A DNA stretch of 24,104 nt from Candidatus Saccharimonadota bacterium (GTDB lineage: Bacteria > Eremiobacterota > Xenobia > Xenobiales > Xenobiaceae): assembly GCA_004554425.1 (NCBI GenBank), contig SFMI01000044.1:1-24104 (forward strand). Reading direction: 5' to 3'. How positions within the stretch are numbered: position 1 is the stretch's first letter; each line of letters starts with the position of its first letter. The position numbers were made by a program, and so were the translations under genes. Below are positions 23,724-24,104 of the stretch, piece by piece. The notes beneath the pieces are model-generated. The model was not told the DNA's origin, did no database searches, and worked only from the letters and a program-made list of their open reading frames with translations.

Positions 23724-24104
23724 ATGAAAAAGGTCTTTATCGAGTACAATCCTTATACTTTGAAAACAAAGTTCACTGTTGACGGGAAGCAGTTGGCTGG
23801 AAATAGTAAGATCGCTGAGTCTATTAAGCCTGATTCGCGTTTACAAGAGTGGGTAGAAAAGCTGCCTCAAGCTTTAGTTGATGAATTTAATGATAGTAAT
23901 TTCCAGATAACTTTTCATGGTACAGTTTCTGACTATGAAGATTTAAGCGAAGTTTTTGAGCAAGCTAAAGAAACTAACAAATTTTTAAGCGTGGCTATAG
24001 ATTTTATCCCGGCTAAAGAAGTAGCTGAAAAACAAAAGCTAGTTGAGCAAATTTTCCAAGATATTCAGGCTGGCCCCTTCGAAGAATTGCGTGATCCTGC
24101 GCTT
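23724..24104 (+). CDS. N-terminal part of a probable dynamin-family GTPase (cut by window end)
   Basis: An open frame starts at the ATG at 23724 (AAAGGGAAG about 6 bases upstream) and continues for 127 codons to the window edge without a stop. It begins M-K-K-V-F-I-E-Y-N-P-Y-T-L-K-T and has WVEKLPQALVDEFND, ITFHGTVSDYEDL and, near the edge, GPFEELRDPAL. From memory this N-terminal domain precedes the P-loop (often as ...VVATMSAGKSTLINALL) in a family of bacterial dynamin-like proteins. The G domain itself would lie beyond the window, so GTPase activity is not shown here. It is the first gene after tRNA-Ser, which makes an accessory or defence region possible. Confidence that this is a real gene is high; the family name is moderate. 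Confidence 0.65.
   Translation, partial: MKKVFIEYNPYTLKTKFTVDGKQLAGNSKIAESIKPDSRLQEWVEKLPQALVDEFNDSNFQITFHGTVSDYEDLSEVFEQAKETNKFLSVAIDFIPAKEVAEKQKLVEQIFQDIQAGPFEELRDPAL

Noticed and set aside
1..24104. CRISPR array, insertion sequence, prophage or transposase
   Set aside because: No regularly spaced repeats, transposase or integrase motifs, or terminal inverted repeats around a gene were seen anywhere in the window.

Overview
The window reads as the chromosome of a strictly anaerobic, fermentative bacterium of moderate GC content. The evidence is a bifunctional aldehyde/alcohol dehydrogenase (adhE), a redox repressor (rex), a ferredoxin-type [FeFe] hydrogenase of the group B kind, and no respiratory genes. 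The recG-rsmD neighbourhood is familiar from Bacillota, but the succinylase-type dapD/dapE pair and the type-I-like MurB are less typical of that phylum. I do not assign a taxon.

Layout. (1) 1-1579, plus strand: rpmF-fabG-acpP, a ribosomal protein L32 and fatty-acid synthesis cluster with RNA hairpins at each internal junction and an intrinsic terminator after acpP. (2) 1603-7888, minus strand: a likely operon read murB-recG-rsmD-GTPase(DUF697-like)-lipoprotein. (3) 8067-10013, plus strand: a 648-residue protein I cannot name. Its middle and C-terminal parts faintly recall the helical C-terminal half of large phage-defence ATPases, but it has no P-loop. (4) 10106-12275, plus strand: a promoter, a structured leader, and trkH-trkA for K+ uptake. 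trkH is broken near its 5' end: the first membrane helix lies in another frame and about 15 residues are missing. (5) 12214-17050, minus strand: alaS, then dapD-dapE (lysine/diaminopimelate synthesis) with a 4-bp ATGA overlap. (6) 17396-23347, plus strand: rex, adhE, an APH-fold small-molecule kinase whose ribosome binding site overlaps the adhE stop codon, and a group-B-like [FeFe] hydrogenase. Together these form an NADH/reduced-ferredoxin disposal module. (7) 23406 to the end: tRNA-Ser(UGA) with encoded CCA, an AT-rich gap containing a 13-T tract, and the 5' part of a gene resembling the N-terminal domain of bacterial dynamin-family GTPases, cut by the window edge.

Most of the window is ordinary housekeeping and fermentation sequence. 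The best candidates for something new are the orphan protein at 8067-10013, the kinase coupled to adhE, and the dynamin-like gene beside tRNA-Ser. The trkH lesion is either a real gene decay or an assembly error. All family names come from reading motifs; no database search was possible.
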